Part shown: positions 1-7,503 of the stretch, one piece after another
Position numbering within the stretch: position 1 is the stretch's first letter
How the letters are laid out: the number at the start of each line of letters is the position of its first letter
Assembly (NCBI GenBank): GCA_963726825.1
Contig: CAVSDT010000002.1
Location: 1,674,001 to 1,738,000, forward strand
Length of the DNA stretch: 64,000 nucleotides
Direction of reading: 5' to 3'
Source of the DNA: DATLGB01 sp963726825
GTDB taxonomy: Bacteria; Actinomycetota; Thermoleophilia; Solirubrobacterales; Solirubrobacteraceae
Notes under the pieces: model-generated
The model's database searches: none
Seen by the model: the letters and a program-made list of their open reading frames with translations, nothing else
Told to the model about the DNA's origin: nothing
Translations under genes and position numbers: made by a program

Positions 1-41
1 GGACCTAAACCCCGCGCGTCTACCAGTTCCGCCACGCCCGC
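1..41 (-). tRNA. tRNA-Leu(TAG), 5' part only
   Basis: The reverse complement begins with acceptor strand GCGGGCG and has a Leu-type D-arm. It ends in the anticodon arm, with stem CGGGG and loop TTTAGGT, so the anticodon is TAG. The window edge cuts the molecule inside the 3' anticodon stem, so the variable arm and T-arm lie outside. It runs divergently from the membrane-protein gene to its right. Confidence 0.9.
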
Positions 42-78
42 AGCGGCGCGTGCCGTCGCATCCCGCGACGTGCTGACG

Positions 79-84
79 TAATGT
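79..84 (+). promoter_or_regulatory. -10 hexamer TAATGT, leaderless
   Basis: This TANNNT hexamer ends 8 bases before the ATG at 93. That spacing puts the expected transcription start on or next to the start codon. It favours the ATG at 93 over the in-frame ATG at 81, which lies inside the hexamer. Confidence 0.5.
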
Positions 85-92
85 ACGCGCGC

Positions 93-614
93 ATGGCGGA
101 GAGGGAAGTCCAAGAGGGGTACGTCATCGAGCACCCGAACCGCGACAAGGCGGGCTCGAAGGTGACGAAGCTGATCGTCGTCCTGCTGATCCTGGTGTCG
201 GTCGCGCTGATGCTGATCGTCACCCTCGGCGGGTGGGACACGCTCGTCGGGGCCAAGGCGCTGCAGATCGCCTACATCGTCCTCTACCTCGGGCTCGCGT
301 TCGTGATCGCCCGCTGGAACCGCGGCGCGCTCCCGTTGACCGCGGCGCTGGCGATCATCCTCCTGATCTTCGCGGCCGTCTCGGCCCCCGCGTGGTTCGA
401 GCGCAACAAGGACGGCTTCACCGACCCCGCCCTCGCCTCCGACGTGCTCGGGATCGTGACCGCGATCATCGTCCCGGTCCAGGTGCTGCTGATCGCCTTC
501 GCCCTGCGCGGCTTCGCGCAGGCGTGGAACGTCGAGGTCGAGCGCCCGGCGGACGGCCGCCACGACCGTGACGAGCGCGGCAGCGACGCCGGCGCCGCGC
601 CGCAGCCCGCCTAG
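93..614 (+). CDS. Small integral membrane protein, unknown function
   Basis: I do not recognise the family. The 173-residue product starts with a charged stretch of about 25 residues. Four hydrophobic segments then follow at roughly residues 28-46, 55-73, 81-98 and 116-137, and the tail is hydrophilic and rich in Asp, Arg and Ala. It is therefore a predicted four-helix inner-membrane protein with both termini probably in the cytoplasm. No catalytic motif is visible. The ATG at 93 is preferred over the one at 81 because a -10-like hexamer overlaps the latter. It lies alone between two tRNA genes, so context gives no hint of its job. Confidence 0.75.
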   Translation: MAEREVQEGYVIEHPNRDKAGSKVTKLIVVLLILVSVALMLIVTLGGWDTLVGAKALQIAYIVLYLGLAFVIARWNRGALPLTAALAIILLIFAAVSAPAWFERNKDGFTDPALASDVLGIVTAIIVPVQVLLIAFALRGFAQAWNVEVERPADGRHDRDERGSDAGAAPQPA

Positions 615-633
615 CGCCCCCCGCCCCCGCGCC

Positions 634-639
634 TATGAT
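634..639 (+). promoter_or_regulatory. -10 hexamer TATGAT of the class I tRNA gene
   Basis: TATGAT ends 12 bases before the tRNA acceptor stem, a usual distance for a tRNA promoter with a very short 5' leader. No clear -35 is visible in the C-rich upstream stretch. Confidence 0.5.
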
Positions 640-651
640 CGGCTCCGCTCC

Positions 652-725
652 GCGGCGGTAGCCCAATTGGCAGAGGCACCGGATTCAAGTCCCGGTCAGT
701 GTGGGTTCGAGTCCCACCCGCCGCA
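652..725 (+). tRNA. Class I tRNA with CAA (Leu) anticodon
   Basis: The sequence folds as a cloverleaf. It has a 7-bp acceptor stem (GCGGCGG with CCGCCGC), a D-arm with three good pairs, a 5-base variable loop, a perfect 5-bp T-stem (GTGGG/CCCAC), a TTCGAGT loop and discriminator A. CCA is not encoded. The anticodon loop reads TTCAAGT, so the anticodon at 686-688 is CAA, which reads UUG (Leu). Bacterial tRNA-Leu normally has a long class II variable arm, as at 60162, and this one does not. The closing pair of the anticodon stem is an A-C mismatch. Isotype is therefore uncertain; the tRNA fold itself is not. Confidence 0.85.
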
Positions 726-737
726 TCGTGCGCCCGC

Positions 738-1508
738 TCAGGCGTGCGCGGTGAGCTCGAGCAGCTCGGCGGCGATCGCCGACGGGGCGGCGAGGATGCC
801 CGCGTCCGCCGGGGGGTCGGGCTCGAGGCGGTGGACCTCGACGCCCGCGAGCTGGCACAGGAGGGAGCCGGCCGCGACGTCCCAGGCCTTCACCCCGCGC
901 TCGTAGTAGGCGTCGAGGCGACCGCCGGCGACCCACGCGAGGTCCAGCGCCGCGGCGCCCGCGCGGCGGATGTCGCGCACCCGCGAGAGCAGGCGGGCGA
1001 TCTGGGCGCCCTGCGCGTCGCGCACGGCGGCGTCGTAGCCGAAGCCCGTCGCGACGAGGGCGCGGTCGAGGCGCTCGGGGGTCCGCGCGGTGACCGGCGA
1101 CCCGTTGAGGGTCGGCTGCCCGCCGCGCTCGCCGGCCCACAGCTCCTCGCGCATCGGGTCGAAGACGACGCCGACGAGCCCGCCTGAGGCGTCCTCGAGC
1201 GCGACGCTGACGCCCCACTGCGGGACGCCGTAGAGGAAGTTCACGGTGCCGTCGAGCGGGTCGACGATCCAGCGGCGGTCGCCCGTCCCGGCGGTGTCGT
1301 CGCCCTCCTCGCCGATCACGGCGTCGTCGGGCCGCTCGGCGGCCAGCCGGGAGCGGATGAGCTCCTCGGCGGCGACGTCGGACTCCGAGACGAGGTCGGT
1401 CGGCGTGCTCTTGCTCGAGATCCGGCCGCGATCGGTGGAGACGAACCGATCGCGCAGGAGGCCACCGGCCTCCCGCGCGATCGACTCGGCGAGCGCCAGG
1501 TCGTCTAC
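738..1508 (-). CDS. Inositol monophosphatase family phosphatase
   Basis: A Mg-dependent sugar or nucleotide phosphatase of the IMPase/CysQ/FBPase fold, cytoplasmic. The metal-site motifs are present: GEE at residues 66-68, WIVDPLDGT at 80-88 and WDVAAG at 209-214. The total of 256 residues is normal for the family. The substrate (inositol phosphate, histidinol phosphate or PAP) cannot be told from sequence. The start is odd. Coding sequence clearly continues upstream of the only conventional start (GTG at 1319), but there is no ATG, GTG or TTG before the ligase stop. The frame meets that stop as GTAG, just where this genome usually has GTGA or ATGA overlaps, so a GTA start is assumed here. 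Confidence 0.85.
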   Translation of the reverse strand, partial: VDDLALAESIAREAGGLLRDRFVSTDRGRISSKSTPTDLVSESDVAAEELIRSRLAAERPDDAVIGEEGDDTAGTGDRRWIVDPLDGTVNFLYGVPQWGVSVALEDASGGLVGVVFDPMREELWAGERGGQPTLNGSPVTARTPERLDRALVATGFGYDAAVRDAQGAQIARLLSRVRDIRRAGAAALDLAWVAGGRLDAYYERGVKAWDVAAGSLLCQLAGVEVHRLEPDPPADAGILAAPSAIAAELLELTAHA

Positions 1509-3013
1509 GACTCCACCTCGACTTCGTCCTCGGAGGGCACCTCGATCTCGCGCTTGAGGATCTTGCCCGTCGGGCCCTTGGGGAGCTCGTCGACGAACCA
1601 GATCTGGCGCGGGTACTTGTAGGCGGCCACCTCGCCCTTGACGAAGTCGCGCAGCTCCTCGGCGGTCACCGACTCGCCCTCCTTCAGCGCCACGGCGGCG
1701 CCGATCTCCTCGCCGAGGTCGTCATGCGGGACGCCGACGACGGCGGCCTCGCGCACGGCGGGGTGCTCGTAGATGACCTCCTCGATCTCCCGCGGGTAGA
1801 CGTTGTAGCCGCCGCGGATGATCAGCTCCTTCTTGCGGTCCACGATGAAGTAGAAGCCCTCGTCGTCGACCTTGGCCATGTCGCCGGAGAAGAACCAGCC
1901 GTCGCGGATGGCCTCCTCCGTGGCGTCATCGCGGCCCCAGTAGCCCTTCATGACGTTGTTGCCCTTGATGGCGATCTCGCCCGGCTCGCCCGGCTCGACG
2001 TCGTTGCCCTCGTCGTCGACGACGCGCATCTCGCAGCCCTCGACCGGCATGCCGATCGAGCCGGCCTTGCGGCCCTTGTCGAGCTGGTTGAACGAGGCGA
2101 CCGGCGACGTCTCCGAGAGGCCGTAGCCCTCGAGCAGGTCGACCTTGAAGACCTCCTCGAACTCGCGCAGCACCTCGCCGGGAAGCGCGGAGCCGCCGGA
2201 GGCGCACACGCGCAGCGACGACGTGTCGTAGGAGTCGCGATCGTCGGCGTGCAGCATGGCGGAGTACATCGTCGGCACGCCCTCGAAGACCGTGCACTTG
2301 TCGCGCTGGATGATCTCGAGCGCCTTCGAGGGGTCGAAGCGCGGGATCAGCGTGATCGTCCCGCCCGAGAGCATCGTCGCGTTGAGCCCACAGGTCTGGC
2401 CGAAGGAGTGAAACAGCGGCAGCGCCCCGAGGACGATGTCCTCCTCGGAGACGTCGAAGAGCCCACGCGAGACCTTCGCGTTGGAGAGCAGGTTGGAGTG
2501 CGTGAGCTCGGCGCCCTTGGGCTGGCCCGTGGTGCCGGAGGTGTAGAGGATGACCGCCGTGTCGTTCTCGTCGCGGTCGACGACCTCCTCGACCGGGTCC
2601 GCGGCGCCCACGATCTCCTCGAACTTGCCGGGCTCGACGAGGATCAGCTCGGCGCCCTCCTTCTCGGCGCCCTTCGTGGCGGGCTCCTCGAAGCCGTGCC
2701 AGGCGAAGAGGATCTTCGCGCCCGGGTCGTTGAGGTAGTAGGCGACCTCGCGGCCCTTGAGCAGCGGGTTCATCGGGACGACGACGCCGCCCGCGCGCAG
2801 GATCCCGTAGTAGATGACGGGGAAGTACGGGACGTTCGGCAGCATGATGCCGACGCGGTCGCCGACCTCGAACCCCTTCGACTGCAGCAGTCCGGCGACG
2901 CGCTGCGTCGCGGCGTCCAGGAAGCCGTAGTTGAGCTCGGTGTCATCGAGCTTGACCGCGGTGCGGTCCGGGAACTTCTCCACGCTGCCCGTCAGGACCT
3001 CGACCAGGTTCAT
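1505..3013 (-). CDS. Long-chain acyl-CoA ligase (AMP-forming)
   Basis: Activates a carboxylic acid, probably a fatty acid, to its CoA thioester through an acyl-adenylate. The 502 residues carry the ANL-superfamily core motifs in order: the phosphate-binding loop YTSGTTGQPKG at 157-167, YGLSET at 297-302, the GDMA motif at 377-380, the hinge DRKKELIIRGG at 392-402 and the C-terminal catalytic lysine in PTGK (Lys484). A purine-rich GGAGAGGGAGA ribosome site precedes the ATG. Its stop overlaps the IMPase start, so the two are probably co-transcribed. Chain-length preference cannot be read from the sequence. Confidence 0.93.
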   Translation of the reverse strand: MNLVEVLTGSVEKFPDRTAVKLDDTELNYGFLDAATQRVAGLLQSKGFEVGDRVGIMLPNVPYFPVIYYGILRAGGVVVPMNPLLKGREVAYYLNDPGAKILFAWHGFEEPATKGAEKEGAELILVEPGKFEEIVGAADPVEEVVDRDENDTAVILYTSGTTGQPKGAELTHSNLLSNAKVSRGLFDVSEEDIVLGALPLFHSFGQTCGLNATMLSGGTITLIPRFDPSKALEIIQRDKCTVFEGVPTMYSAMLHADDRDSYDTSSLRVCASGGSALPGEVLREFEEVFKVDLLEGYGLSETSPVASFNQLDKGRKAGSIGMPVEGCEMRVVDDEGNDVEPGEPGEIAIKGNNVMKGYWGRDDATEEAIRDGWFFSGDMAKVDDEGFYFIVDRKKELIIRGGYNVYPREIEEVIYEHPAVREAAVVGVPHDDLGEEIGAAVALKEGESVTAEELRDFVKGEVAAYKYPRQIWFVDELPKGPTGKILKREIEVPSEDEVEVES

Positions 3014-3050
3014 CCAGTTCTCCCTCTCCGTGTGTGCACGTCCTCCCGGC

Positions 3051-4403
3051 CTACCCCTCGAACCCCGCGGGCACGCGGTCCGTCCATCCCACGGCGGACT
3101 CCAGCTGAGCGGCCAGGCCGAGCAGGAGGGCGTCGCTGCCGAGCGGCCCGGCGATCTGCACGCCGAGGGGGAACCCTCCCGCGGTGGCCGGTGCCGGGAC
3201 CGCGATCGCGGGCTCGCCCGTGTGGTTGAACAGGGAGGGCATCGGCGTCAGCGCGAAGGACGCGTCGAGCGCACGGAGCGCGCCGGCGCCCTCCAGCCTG
3301 CCGATGCGGAAGGGCAGCGAGTTCAGGACGGGCAGGACCACCACGTCGGCGCGGGCGTAGATCGCGTCGACGCGCTCGCGGTCGGCGGCGGCGGCGGCGC
3401 GGGCGCGCTCCATCACCCGCGCGGGGATCAGCCCGCCGATCCGCGCGAGCCCGCGCGTGCGCCCGCCGAGCCGCGCGGGGTCCTCCACGTCGGCGGCGGC
3501 GTCGTGGATGCCGCGCAGGTAGCGCGCGATCACGCGGAAGCCGGCCGTGCCGAGGTCCAGGTCGGCCTCGAGGACCTCGTGCCCCAGGCCGCGCAGCGCC
3601 TCCGTGACGGACTCCAGGCCGGCGAGGACGTCGGCGTCGGGCGTCTTGCGCGTGCCGAGCGGGACGTTCGTCGCGACGGCGACGCGCAGCCGGCCGGGCG
3701 TCTCGACGGGGCCCAGCCCGCGGTCGGCGACGGACTGCAGCAGCGCGGCGTCCGCGACCGAGCGGGCCACGAACCCGTAGGTGGACAGCCCGTTCCAGTG
3801 CGGTGGGGTCGGGACGCGTCCGGCGGTCGCCTTGAGGCCGACGAGCCCGCAGCAGCACGCCGGGATGCGGATGGAGCCGGCGCCGTCGGACGCCGTGGCG
3901 GCGGCGACGAGCCCGGCCGCGACGGCGGCGGCGCTGCCCCCGGACGAGCCGCCTGGCGTGCGGTCGAGGTCCCACGGGTTGCGGGTGACCCCGTTCCAGG
4001 TCGTCTCGGTGAACGGCAGCGTCATCAGCTCGGGGACCTGGGTCTTGCCGATCAGGATCGCGCCCGCGTCGCGCAGCAGCTTCACGAGCTGCGCGTCGGC
4101 GGCGGCCGGGGTGCGCTGGGCGATCGTCCCCATGCCGGTGACGTCGCCGCGGACGTCCGTGTCGTCCTTGACCGCGACCGGGACGCCGAGCAGCGGGCGC
4201 TCATCACCGCCCTTGCGGCGGGCGTCGGCCTGGTCGGCGGCGGTGAGCGCCTCGGCGGCCCAGACGCGCCTGAAGGCGTTCAACGCCCCGTCGTGCTGGG
4301 CGATCCGCGCCAGCGACAGCTCGGTGAGCTCGCGCGCGGAGACCTCCCCGTCGCGCACCATCCGGGCCTGCTCGGCGACACCGGCGAACGCTGAGTCCCT
4401 CAT
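3051..4403 (-). CDS. Amidase signature family hydrolase
   Basis: Hydrolyses an amide bond with the Ser-cisSer-Lys triad of the amidase signature family. Visible catalytic residues are Lys79 (PVAVKDD), the cis-Ser in the GGSSGGS loop at 151-157 and nucleophile Ser177 in DGAGSIRIP. The length (450 residues) is typical. An unusual CCC run at 183-185 sits just behind the nucleophile strand. No GatB or GatC neighbour is present, so this is more likely a stand-alone amidase than GatA. It is transcribed divergently from the membrane protein at 4436, with a TAGGGT hexamer 7 bases before the ATG. Confidence 0.9.
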   Translation of the reverse strand: MRDSAFAGVAEQARMVRDGEVSARELTELSLARIAQHDGALNAFRRVWAAEALTAADQADARRKGGDERPLLGVPVAVKDDTDVRGDVTGMGTIAQRTPAAADAQLVKLLRDAGAILIGKTQVPELMTLPFTETTWNGVTRNPWDLDRTPGGSSGGSAAAVAAGLVAAATASDGAGSIRIPACCCGLVGLKATAGRVPTPPHWNGLSTYGFVARSVADAALLQSVADRGLGPVETPGRLRVAVATNVPLGTRKTPDADVLAGLESVTEALRGLGHEVLEADLDLGTAGFRVIARYLRGIHDAAADVEDPARLGGRTRGLARIGGLIPARVMERARAAAAADRERVDAIYARADVVVLPVLNSLPFRIGRLEGAGALRALDASFALTPMPSLFNHTGEPAIAVPAPATAGGFPLGVQIAGPLGSDALLLGLAAQLESAVGWTDRVPAGFEG

Positions 4404-4410
4404 CGGCCGG

Positions 4411-4420
4411 ACCCTACTGC
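4411..4420. promoter_or_regulatory. Divergent back-to-back -10 elements, amidase side strong
   Basis: On the minus strand TAGGGT (4416-4411) ends 7 bases before the amidase ATG. On the plus strand TACTGC (4415-4420) starts on the same TA step but lacks the final T and is 15 bases from the ATG at 4436. The plus half is therefore weak. Confidence 0.45.
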
Positions 4421-4435
4421 GAAGATGGCGAGCAG

Positions 4436-5611
4436 ATGGGCGGGCTCGCGGACGTCACGGAGGACCTGAGCGCGTTCGGCGATCGCGCGGCGTGCTCGGA
4501 CGCGGAGCGCCGGGCGGCGCTGTGGCTCCATGACGAGCTGCGCGAGCGCGGGCACGAGGCGTGGGTGGAGACCGTCTGGGTGCGCCGCGGCTGGGCGTGG
4601 TCGCTCGTCCTCCATGCCGTCCTCGGGGTCGCCGGCTCGCTGCTGGCCGTCTCCGTGCCGGTGGCCGGCCTCGTCGTCTGCGCGGTCGCCCTCGGCTCCT
4701 TCGTGCTCGAGCTGCTCGGCACGGGCGGGCTGCTGGCGCGCCTGTCGATCCGCCGGGCCACGCAGGTCGTCGTCGTCGAGCCCGCCGACCCCGACGCCGT
4801 GGCGGTGTGGATCCACGCCGCCACCGACGCGCCGCGGCGCGGCATCGCGTGCGGTGACCGGATGCGCGCGCTCGGCGCCCGGCTGCTCCCCGGGCCGTTC
4901 AGCTGGGTCGCGATCCTCCTCGGCCTCGTCACGCTCGCGGCCGCGTGGCGGGTGGCCCAGGGGGACCTCACCGCCCTCGGCGCGCTGCAGCTGATCCCGA
5001 CCGTCGGCCTGCTCGTGGCGGTCGCCGGGGGCGTCGACGCCGCGCTGTCGGGGGTCTCCCCGGGCGCCGGGGAGGCGGCCGGGGTCGCCGTGGCGCTCGC
5101 GCTCCACGACGAGCTGCGCGAGCACCCGCTCGAGGGCCTCTCGGCGGGCCTCGTGCTCGGGGGCGCCGGGGAGCTGCGCCCGCTCGCCCTGAAGGCCTGG
5201 CTGCGCGACGCACGGCCGGATCCGGCGCGGACGCTGCTCGTCGACATCGGCCCCTGCGGCGGCGGTGAGGTCGCGTGGAGCACCCGGCGCGCCCAGCTCC
5301 AGCGCGCGTTCGCGCAGGCGGTGGCGGCGCACGGCGGCGACGGCGGCGAGCTGCCCCCGGGCCGCCGGCGGCGCATGAACCGACCCTCCGCCCTCGGCCT
5401 GCGCCGTCTCCCGGTCGTCAGCCTGCGGGCGGTCGACCCGCGCCGCGGCGTCCCGCCGCGCTCCCGCACCGCGGCCGACACGTTCGCGGCCACCGACGAG
5501 GCGGCCGCGGAGGGCGTCCACCAGGCGGCGCTCGCGGGGCTCGCCGCGCTCGAGCTCGCCCCGCCGGACCGTCAGGCGCGCTCGCGCGCGAAGGCCACGA
5601 ACCAGTCGTAG
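4436..5611 (+). CDS. Membrane protein with degenerate M28 peptidase-like layout
   Basis: A 391-residue protein with a soluble N-terminal part, hydrophobic segments near residues 55-75 and 77-93 and again near 160-180 and 186-203, and a soluble C-terminal part. The order of elements recalls M28 (aminopeptidase/Fxna-like) zinc peptidases. A SGV...GVAVALALHDELRE stretch and a LVLGGAGELR stretch sit where M28 enzymes have D-N-x-SG and the E-E pair. The aspartate ligand and the double glutamate are not there, so it is probably catalytically inactive or a different family. The last 40 bases overlap the convergent acetoacetyl-CoA synthetase gene. Confidence 0.7.
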   Translation: MGGLADVTEDLSAFGDRAACSDAERRAALWLHDELRERGHEAWVETVWVRRGWAWSLVLHAVLGVAGSLLAVSVPVAGLVVCAVALGSFVLELLGTGGLLARLSIRRATQVVVVEPADPDAVAVWIHAATDAPRRGIACGDRMRALGARLLPGPFSWVAILLGLVTLAAAWRVAQGDLTALGALQLIPTVGLLVAVAGGVDAALSGVSPGAGEAAGVAVALALHDELREHPLEGLSAGLVLGGAGELRPLALKAWLRDARPDPARTLLVDIGPCGGGEVAWSTRRAQLQRAFAQAVAAHGGDGGELPPGRRRRMNRPSALGLRRLPVVSLRAVDPRRGVPPRSRTAADTFAATDEAAAEGVHQAALAGLAALELAPPDRQARSRAKATNQS

Positions 5612-7470
5612 GCCTCCGGGTCCTGCAGGGACTCGCGGGCGGCGGCGGTGTCGGGGTCCGCCCCCATCAGCAGCTTCTTGACCGGGACCTCGAGCACCTT
5701 CCCCGACAGGGTCCGCGGGACGGCGTCGACGGCGATCACCTCGTCCGGCACGTGCCGCGGCGAGCACTCCGACCGGATCCGCCCCGCGAGGTCCTTGCGC
5801 AGGGCGTCGTCGAGCTCGGCGCCCTCCGCCAGCACGATGAACAGCGGCATCCAGTCGTCGACGTCGACGACCAGCGCGTCGGCGACCGCGTCGTGCGCGA
5901 GCACGGCGGCGTAGATCTCGGCCGTCCCCATGCGGATCCCGCCGCGGTTGATCGTCGAGTCCGACCGGCCGGAGATGACCGCACCGCCTGCGGGCGTGAT
6001 CCGGATCCAGTCCCCGTGGCGCCAGGTGCCGGGGAAGTGGTCGTAGTAGGCCTCGCGCAGCGCGGAGCCGTCCTCGTCGCCCCAGAGGAAGACGGGCATG
6101 GACGGCAGCGGCTCGGTGAGGACGAGCTCGCCGACCTCGTCGTGGACGGGCCTGCCCTCCTCGTCCCACGCCTCGACCTTGGCCCCCAGCGCGCGGCACT
6201 GCAGCTCGCCGAGGCGGACGGGCTTCAGCGGCGTGCCGCCGACGAAGGCGGTGCAGACGTCGGTCCCGCCCGAGGTCGAGAACAGCCAGGTGTCAGAGCC
6301 GAGCTCGTCGTAGACCCACTGAAAGCCCTCGGGCGACAGCGGCGAGCCGGTCGAGCCGACGGCGCGCAGCGCGGACAGGTCGCGGCCCTCCCCCGGATGC
6401 AGCTCGGCCTTCTGGCAGGCGTGCAGGTAGGCGGCGCTCGTCCCGAAGCAGGTCATCCCGCTGCGCTCGGCGAGGTCCCACAGCCGGCCCATGTCGGGGT
6501 AGCCGGGGTTGCCGTCGTAGAGGACGATCGCCGCCGGGGTCAGCAGCACCCCGACGAGGAAGTTCCACATCATCCAGCCGGTGGTGGTGAACCAGAAGAC
6601 GCGGTCGCCGTCGCGCGCGTCGAGGTGGAAGTGCTGGTGCTTGAGCTGCTCGAGCAGGATCCCGCCCTGGGACTGGACGATCGCCTTCGGCAGGCCGGTC
6701 GTCCCCGACGAGTACAGGACCCACAGCGGCGAGTGGAACGGCACCCGCTCGAACTCCAACGGCTCGTCGGGCGCGTCGTCGAACCACTCCCCGTCGGTGA
6801 GCACGACCGTGTCGACCAGCGAGGGCATCCGCTCCTGCAGCTGCGCGATCACGTCGCGCTTGTCGTAGTCCTTGCCGCCGTAGCGGTAGGTGTCGACGGC
6901 GAGCAGGACCTTCGGCTCGATCTGCGCGAAGCGGTCCACGACCGAGCGCACGCCGAAGTCGGGCGAGCAGCTCGACCACACCGCGCCCAGCGACGCCGTC
7001 GCGAGGAACGCGGCGATCGTCTGGGCCCGGTTGGGCAGGAAGGCGACGACGCGGTCGCCGGCCTCGACGCCGCGCGAGCGCAGCCCGGCGCGGACCTTGG
7101 CCGTCTGGGCGCGCAGCTCGCCCCAGCTCCACTCCCCCTGCGTGCCGTCCTCGAGCTCGAAGACGATCGCGACCTCGCCGTCGTCGCGGCCGCGGAAGAC
7201 GTGCTCGGCGTAGGAGACGTCGGTGCCGGCGAACCACTCCGTGCCCGGCATCTCGTGCGAGCCGAGGACGCGCATCGGCGCCGCGTCGGCCTGCACGTCG
7301 AAGAAGCGCCAGACGGAGGACCAGAACGCCTCGAGGTCCTCGACCGACCACGCCCACAGCTCCTCGTAGCTCTCGTGCCCGAGCTCCAGCCAGCGCATGA
7401 AGCGCGTGACGTTCGCGGACTCGGTGAGGGCCTCAGGGGGCTCCCACAGGATCGGAGCTTCGTCGGGCAT
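5572..7470 (-). CDS. Acetoacetyl-CoA synthetase
   Basis: Acetoacetate + ATP + CoA to acetoacetyl-CoA, an ANL-family ligase of 632 residues. Seen: YSSGTTGLPK at 253-262, the family-typical FTTTGWMMWNF at 294-304, the GRSDSTINRGGIR hinge region and a C-terminal SGK lysine. The segment around GGILLEQLKHQH just after the P-loop is characteristic of acetoacetate-CoA ligases rather than acetyl-CoA synthetases. The ATG at 7470 is chosen because homologous sequence begins there; an open frame continues upstream only because stops are rare at this GC. A TAGCTT hexamer ends 8 bases before the ATG. It could supply C4 units to the ethylmalonyl-CoA enzymes elsewhere in the window. Confidence 0.92.
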   Translation of the reverse strand: MPDEAPILWEPPEALTESANVTRFMRWLELGHESYEELWAWSVEDLEAFWSSVWRFFDVQADAAPMRVLGSHEMPGTEWFAGTDVSYAEHVFRGRDDGEVAIVFELEDGTQGEWSWGELRAQTAKVRAGLRSRGVEAGDRVVAFLPNRAQTIAAFLATASLGAVWSSCSPDFGVRSVVDRFAQIEPKVLLAVDTYRYGGKDYDKRDVIAQLQERMPSLVDTVVLTDGEWFDDAPDEPLEFERVPFHSPLWVLYSSGTTGLPKAIVQSQGGILLEQLKHQHFHLDARDGDRVFWFTTTGWMMWNFLVGVLLTPAAIVLYDGNPGYPDMGRLWDLAERSGMTCFGTSAAYLHACQKAELHPGEGRDLSALRAVGSTGSPLSPEGFQWVYDELGSDTWLFSTSGGTDVCTAFVGGTPLKPVRLGELQCRALGAKVEAWDEEGRPVHDEVGELVLTEPLPSMPVFLWGDEDGSALREAYYDHFPGTWRHGDWIRITPAGGAVISGRSDSTINRGGIRMGTAEIYAAVLAHDAVADALVVDVDDWMPLFIVLAEGAELDDALRKDLAGRIRSECSPRHVPDEVIAVDAVPRTLSGKVLEVPVKKLLMGADPDTAAARESLQDPEAYDWFVAFARERA

Positions 7471-7478
7471 CGGGGCAC

Positions 7479-7488
7479 AAGCTAGACC
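7479..7488. promoter_or_regulatory. Divergent -10 pair sharing one TA
   Basis: The minus-strand TAGCTT (7484-7479) lies 8 bases from the synthetase ATG. The plus-strand TAGACC (7483-7488) uses the same TA step and is followed by a GGGGAGAG ribosome site and the photolyase ATG. The plus hexamer lacks the last T. Confidence 0.45.
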
Positions 7489-7503
7489 CGTAGGGGAGAG
7501 AAG

